DNA of 64,000 nt. Source: Pseudooceanicola spongiae (lineage in GTDB: Bacteria; Pseudomonadota; Alphaproteobacteria; Rhodobacterales; Rhodobacteraceae). Each line of letters begins with the position of its first letter. The stretch's first letter is position 1. The notes under the pieces are model-generated. The model worked only from the letters and a program-made list of their open reading frames with translations. It did not search any database and was not told where the DNA came from. The translations under genes were made by a program, and so were the position numbers. The stretch lies in assembly GCF_014899185.1 (NCBI RefSeq), contig NZ_CP045201.1, forward strand, positions 1 through 64,000. The letters are read 5' to 3'. Of the stretch, positions 60,555 to 64,000 are shown one piece after another.

Positions 60555-60574
60555 ATATTATGTCTGGATAATAT
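60555..60574. promoter_or_regulatory. Candidate BigR/SqrR operator
   Basis: ATATTAT-GTCTGG-ATAATAT, a perfect seven-base inverted repeat, 14 bases upstream of the repressor start and 140 bases before the hydrolase start. AT-rich palindromes at this place are the known targets of BigR-type repressors. Confidence 0.65.
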
Positions 60575-60713
60575 ATCTCCATCACTGATCAGTGCAAGGG
60601 CAGGGTCCCTAAAATGCACTGTAGGAGAAATGCGGTATGACCCGGAACGTCCCAACCTTAAGGCGGCGCTGGAGCGGACTGCGTTGATCCAAAGCACGGT
60701 GGAGATAAACTCG

Positions 60714-61628
60714 ATGACTTATACACTTCGCTCTCCCCTTGTGCGCCATTCTGCGTCCCAGGGCGCTGGCAGTCCTGATGTGTGGGGCGTTTATGAACCC
60801 GACACCGGTTCAATCCAGTACATCTGTGCCGATCCGGTGACCCGACAGGCCGCCTTGATTGATGTGGTGTGGAATTTTGACCCAAAAAACTATCGGTTCT
60901 CGACCAAGAGCATGGATCAGGTGCTGGATCTGGTGCGCGCGGAAGGCTTGACGGTGCAATGGGTGCTGGACACGCACCCCCATGCCGATCACGTCATGGC
61001 TTCGGCGCAGCTGAGCGCTCGTACAGATGCGCCCAATGCCATCGGTGCTCTGGTGCCTGACATCGCAGGGATCTGGGCGGACCTTTATAATCTGCCAGGG
61101 GCATTCAACCCGAGGCGCGACTTTGACCGTCTTTTCGCTGAGGGTGAAACCTTTCGGATTGGGGCGTTAGAGGTGCAAGTGATGCTGTCATCCGGGCATA
61201 CGCTCGGCTCTGTCAGCTATGTCTGCGGCGATGCGGCCTTCGTACATGACACTCTGATGCAACCCGATGCAGGCACGTCACGCTCAGATTTCCCCGGTGG
61301 CGACACCGCCAGCCTTTGGGATTCGATCCAACAGATCCTTTCGCTACCGCCGCAAACGCGCCTCTGTGTGGGGCACGACTATGGCACCAAGACCCGCAAG
61401 GAGCCGCAGTGGCAAGCGAGCGTGGCTGAGCACAAGGCGCATAATATCCATGTCCGCGATGGGACGCCGCGTGAGGACTGGATCGCCCTGCGGAAGGCGC
61501 GGGATGCAACGCTGGCCCTCCCGGATCGCATTCTGGCGGCGCTTCAGATCAATCTGCGCGGCGGGAGGCTGCCCGATCCCGAAGCGGACGGCCACCATTA
61601 TCTGAAACTCCCGGTCAACCGCTTCTGA
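60714..61628 (+). CDS. Metallo-beta-lactamase-fold hydrolase, persulfide dioxygenase (Blh)-like
   Basis: A 304-residue cytoplasmic protein from ATG 60714 with GGTGGAGA upstream. The metal motif is THPHADH (His 88, His 90, Asp 92, His 93), with later ligands in SSGHTLGS and VGHDYG. The opening VYEPDTGSIQYICADPVTRQ followed by AALID is characteristic of Blh/ETHE1-like persulfide dioxygenases found in bigR operons, which oxidise glutathione persulfide to sulfite. Divergence from the BigR-type repressor supports this role. Confidence 0.85.
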   Translation: MTYTLRSPLVRHSASQGAGSPDVWGVYEPDTGSIQYICADPVTRQAALIDVVWNFDPKNYRFSTKSMDQVLDLVRAEGLTVQWVLDTHPHADHVMASAQLSARTDAPNAIGALVPDIAGIWADLYNLPGAFNPRRDFDRLFAEGETFRIGALEVQVMLSSGHTLGSVSYVCGDAAFVHDTLMQPDAGTSRSDFPGGDTASLWDSIQQILSLPPQTRLCVGHDYGTKTRKEPQWQASVAEHKAHNIHVRDGTPREDWIALRKARDATLALPDRILAALQINLRGGRLPDPEADGHHYLKLPVNRF

Positions 61629-61684
61629 CAGGGATTTAGTCCTCAGCCCTTTTTCATTGGCCCGTATCTGATTGGATAGCCCAA

Positions 61685-63415
61685 ATGACCCTGCGTTCCT
61701 TTGCCCGGTACCTGCCAATTCTCGACTGGGGACGGCAGTACGACCGAACGGCCTTTACGGGCGATATCGTGGCGGCGTTGATCGTGACGATCATGCTGAT
61801 CCCGCAATCGCTGGCCTATGCACTGCTGGCGGGCCTGCCACCCGAGGCGGGGATCTATGCCTCCATCGCGCCGATCCTGCTGTATGCGGTGTTCGGCACC
61901 AGCCGGGCGTTGGCGGTGGGGCCGGTGGCGGTGGTGTCGCTGATGACCGCCGCCGCTGTGGGCAATATCGCGGCCACAGGCACTGCGGGTTATGCGGCAG
62001 CGGCTCTGACGCTGGCGCTGCTCTCGGGGCTGATCCTGCTGACACTGGGGCTGTTCCGTCTGGGGTTCATTGCCAACTTCCTGTCGCATCCGGTGATTGC
62101 GGGCTTTATCACCGCCAGTGGCCTGCTGATCGCGGCGAGCCAGCTGCGTCATCTTCTGGGCATTCAGGGCGAGGGCAATACGCTGATCGAGATCGCCACA
62201 GGTCTCTGGCCGCATCTGAGCGAGGTCAATCCGGTCACGCTTGCCCTCGGGGTGTCCGCGACGGCGTTTCTGTTCTGGGTGCGCAAGGGGCTTAAACCGC
62301 TGTTGCGGCGGGCGGGCCTTGGGCCGCGCATGGCTGATCTGGTCGCCAAGACCGGGCCGGTGCTGGCGATCGTGGTGACCACCCTGCTGACCTGGGGGCT
62401 GGACCTGGGCGCACAGGGCGTCGCCATCGTCGGCGAGGTGCCTCAGAGCCTGCCGCCGCTGACCCTGCCATCGTTGCGCCCCGAGCTGATCCGGCAATTG
62501 TTCGTGCCAGCGCTGCTGATTTCGGTCATCGGCTTTGTCGAGAGCATTTCCGTGGCGCAGACACTGGCCGCCAAGAAACGCCAGCGCATCAACCCGGATC
62601 AGGAACTGATCGGGCTGGGCGCGGCCAATATCGGCGCGGCCTTCACTGGGGGCTTTCCGGTGACGGGGGGCTTTTCACGCTCGGTCGTGAATTATGATGC
62701 AGGCGCCGAGACGCCCGCCGCCGGGGCCTATACCGCCGCGGGGCTGGCGCTGGCGGCGCTGTTCCTGACGCCTCTGATCCACTATCTGCCGAAAGCGACG
62801 CTGGCGGCAACGATCATCGTCGCGGTGCTGAGCCTGGTCGATGTGTCGATCCTGCGGCGGGCCTGGGGCTTCAGCCGTGCCGATTTCGCCGCCGTTGCGG
62901 TGACCATCCTGCTGACGCTGACGCTTGGCGTCGAGGTGGGCGTCACGGCGGGGGTCGCGACGTCGGTTCTGGTGCACCTCTACAAGACCTCGCGTCCGCA
63001 TATCGCCGTGGTCGGCCGGGTGCCCGGCACCGAGCATTTCCGCAACGTGCGCCGTCACGACGTCGAGACCCAGTCGCATGTGTTGTCGCTGCGGGTCGAC
63101 GAAAGCCTGTATTTCCCCAACGCGCGCTTTCTTGAGGATGAGCTGATGCGCTATGCCGCCGACAAGCCCGAGCTGAGCGACGTGGTGCTGATGTTCCCGG
63201 CGGTCAACGACATCGACCTCTCGGCGCTGGAGTCGCTGGAGGCGATCAACACGCGCCTGCGCGACGCCGGGGTCCGGTTGCACCTGAGCGAGGTGAAGGG
63301 ACCGGTGATGGATCGTCTCAAGCGCTGCCATTTCCTGCAGGAGCTGACCGGAGAGGTATTCCTGAGCCAGCACGCCGCGATCTGTGCGCTGGAGAGGCGC
63401 GCCCCGGCCGCCTAA
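61685..63415 (+). CDS. SulP-family anion transporter with STAS domain
   Basis: A 576-residue protein. About 400 residues form the 10-14 helix SLC26/SulP membrane domain, with the signature MLIPQSLAYALLAGLPPEAG near the start and the GGFPVTGGFSRSVVNYDAGA motif near 325. A C-terminal STAS domain occupies roughly 440-560 (VLSLRVDESLYFPNARFLED, then VNDIDLSALESLEAINTRL). The family moves sulfate or bicarbonate across the inner membrane. As it lies 56 bases after the persulfide dioxygenase gene, it may handle sulfite or sulfate formed by sulfide oxidation. Confidence 0.9.
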   Translation: MTLRSFARYLPILDWGRQYDRTAFTGDIVAALIVTIMLIPQSLAYALLAGLPPEAGIYASIAPILLYAVFGTSRALAVGPVAVVSLMTAAAVGNIAATGTAGYAAAALTLALLSGLILLTLGLFRLGFIANFLSHPVIAGFITASGLLIAASQLRHLLGIQGEGNTLIEIATGLWPHLSEVNPVTLALGVSATAFLFWVRKGLKPLLRRAGLGPRMADLVAKTGPVLAIVVTTLLTWGLDLGAQGVAIVGEVPQSLPPLTLPSLRPELIRQLFVPALLISVIGFVESISVAQTLAAKKRQRINPDQELIGLGAANIGAAFTGGFPVTGGFSRSVVNYDAGAETPAAGAYTAAGLALAALFLTPLIHYLPKATLAATIIVAVLSLVDVSILRRAWGFSRADFAAVAVTILLTLTLGVEVGVTAGVATSVLVHLYKTSRPHIAVVGRVPGTEHFRNVRRHDVETQSHVLSLRVDESLYFPNARFLEDELMRYAADKPELSDVVLMFPAVNDIDLSALESLEAINTRLRDAGVRLHLSEVKGPVMDRLKRCHFLQELTGEVFLSQHAAICALERRAPAA

Positions 63416-63576
63416 ATCGCGCACATTTGCCAGCACCTGATGCGGGCGTCGCCACGCGGAGCTTGCTTTTGTCGTGGAAGGGCAGAACCTGATGCCGTGG
63501 CCGCCTGAGGCAGGCGCGGCCTCTGCGTGCGAAGCCGGGAGTATCTCCCAAAGCGGCCGCCGATCAGGAGAAACTG

Positions 63577-64000
63577 ATGAACATCCATGACCCCGCCGCC
63601 GAACTGCGTGCCAGTGTTGGTATCGCGTTCGAGCAGGCCCATGCCATGCCGGTTTCGGTCTATACTTCGCCCGAGTTTCTGGCGCTGGAGGCCGAGCATG
63701 TCTTTGCCCGATCCTGGCTTTGCGCCGGTCGCGCCGATGCGCTGAGGGAACCGGGCGATTACCTGACGATGCAGATCGCGGGCGAGCCGGTGCTGATCCT
63801 GCGAGACCGCGAAGGGCAGTTGCGCGCCATGTCCAATGTCTGCCGCCACCGCATGTCGGTGCTGCTGGAGGGGCGCGGCAACACGCGCGTCATCACCTGT
63901 CCCTATCACGCCTGGACCTATTCGCTGGATGGCAGCCTGCGCGGCGCGCCTGCGATGGACATGAACAAGGGGTTCTGCAAGGAAGACAACGGCCTGCCCG
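63577..64000 (+). CDS. Rieske non-heme iron oxygenase alpha subunit, 3' end outside the window
   Basis: Starts at ATG 63577 with CAGGAG upstream and stays open to the last base (141 complete codons). The Rieske [2Fe-2S] motif is CRHRMSVLLEGRGN then CPYHAW, with Cys, His, Cys and His in the expected spacing. The domain is N-terminal, as in ring-hydroxylating and quaternary-amine oxygenases. The catalytic iron domain lies beyond the window. Its substrate cannot be judged; similar proteins demethylate betaines or hydroxylate aromatic rings. It is separate from the SulP gene by 161 bases, so it probably begins a new operon. Confidence 0.9.
   Translation, partial: MNIHDPAAELRASVGIAFEQAHAMPVSVYTSPEFLALEAEHVFARSWLCAGRADALREPGDYLTMQIAGEPVLILRDREGQLRAMSNVCRHRMSVLLEGRGNTRVITCPYHAWTYSLDGSLRGAPAMDMNKGFCKEDNGLP

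Noticed and set aside
1..64000. tRNA, rRNA or CRISPR features
   Set aside because: No cloverleaf-like segment, rRNA-like stretch or regularly spaced repeat array was recognised on reading; a covariance-model scan would be needed to exclude a tRNA.

Overview
The window looks like chromosome or large-plasmid sequence from an alphaproteobacterium of the Roseobacter/Rhodobacteraceae type. This is inferred from the high GC content, two complete TRAP transporters, many CoA-transferase family III genes, an IorAB-type molybdenum oxidoreductase and a BigR/SqrR-type sulfide regulator. I recognised no rRNA, tRNA, CRISPR array or phage. Most of the window is accessory catabolic sequence with insertion-sequence scars and decayed genes.

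Region 1 (1-10.3 kb). A truncated short-chain dehydrogenase and an IS5-family transposase remnant come first. A six-gene minus-strand operon follows, read from about 6.45 kb down to 1.04 kb: citryl-CoA-lyase-like enzyme, family III CoA-transferase, YCII-like protein, TRAP DctP, DctQ, DctM. It diverges from a plus-strand set: IclR regulator, Tat-leader amidohydrolase, and LigB/LigA-type extradiol dioxygenase subunits. Together they read as uptake, hydrolysis, ring cleavage and CoA-dependent C-C cleavage of one unidentified compound. Region 2 (10.3-12.3 kb) is a gene graveyard: an IS5 scrap, a 5'-truncated RraA-like gene, a 5'-truncated FGGY kinase and an internally deleted fucose-isomerase-like gene.

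Region 3 (12.6-21.6 kb) holds an AraC regulator; an unfamiliar four-gene run of a membrane protein, two paralogous secreted cysteine-motif proteins and a secreted VWA protein; and small regulator/enzyme pairs (MarR/VOC, TetR/DUF1428). Region 4 (21.7-27.3 kb) is a complete oligopeptide-type ABC importer. Region 5 (27.3-30.5 kb) is a lower-GC insert carrying an asparagine-synthase-like gene and an alpha/beta-hydrolase gene behind a long non-coding leader with palindromes. A secreted HNH nuclease follows. Next comes a tryptophanyl-tRNA synthetase gene preceded by a 16-codon leader peptide with tandem Trp codons and a terminator/antiterminator, which is a textbook attenuator layout and the best regulatory find in the window.

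Region 6 (33-50.8 kb) is a large acyl-CoA catabolic cluster. It contains a MaoC hydratase, a DUF35 protein, a thiolase-like protein without the usual cysteines, SDRs, a double-domain CoA-transferase, a crotonase, two acyl-CoA ligases, an acyl-CoA dehydrogenase, an AMACR-like racemase, a nitronate monooxygenase, a second TRAP transporter and a MarR regulator. Three related palindromic sites sit before three of its transcription units and probably bind that MarR protein. The MaoC-DUF35-thiolase trio resembles the hydratase/retro-aldolase module of steroid side-chain degradation, so the substrate is probably a branched or cyclic carboxylic acid.

Region 7 (50.9-64 kb) has a membrane protein; a triheme cytochrome c with a two-subunit molybdenum hydroxylase; two cyclic-di-GMP enzymes, one with a C-terminus rewritten by a 16-bp tandem duplication; a BigR/SqrR regulator divergent from a persulfide-dioxygenase-like hydrolase and a SulP transporter; and the start of a Rieske oxygenase that runs off the end.
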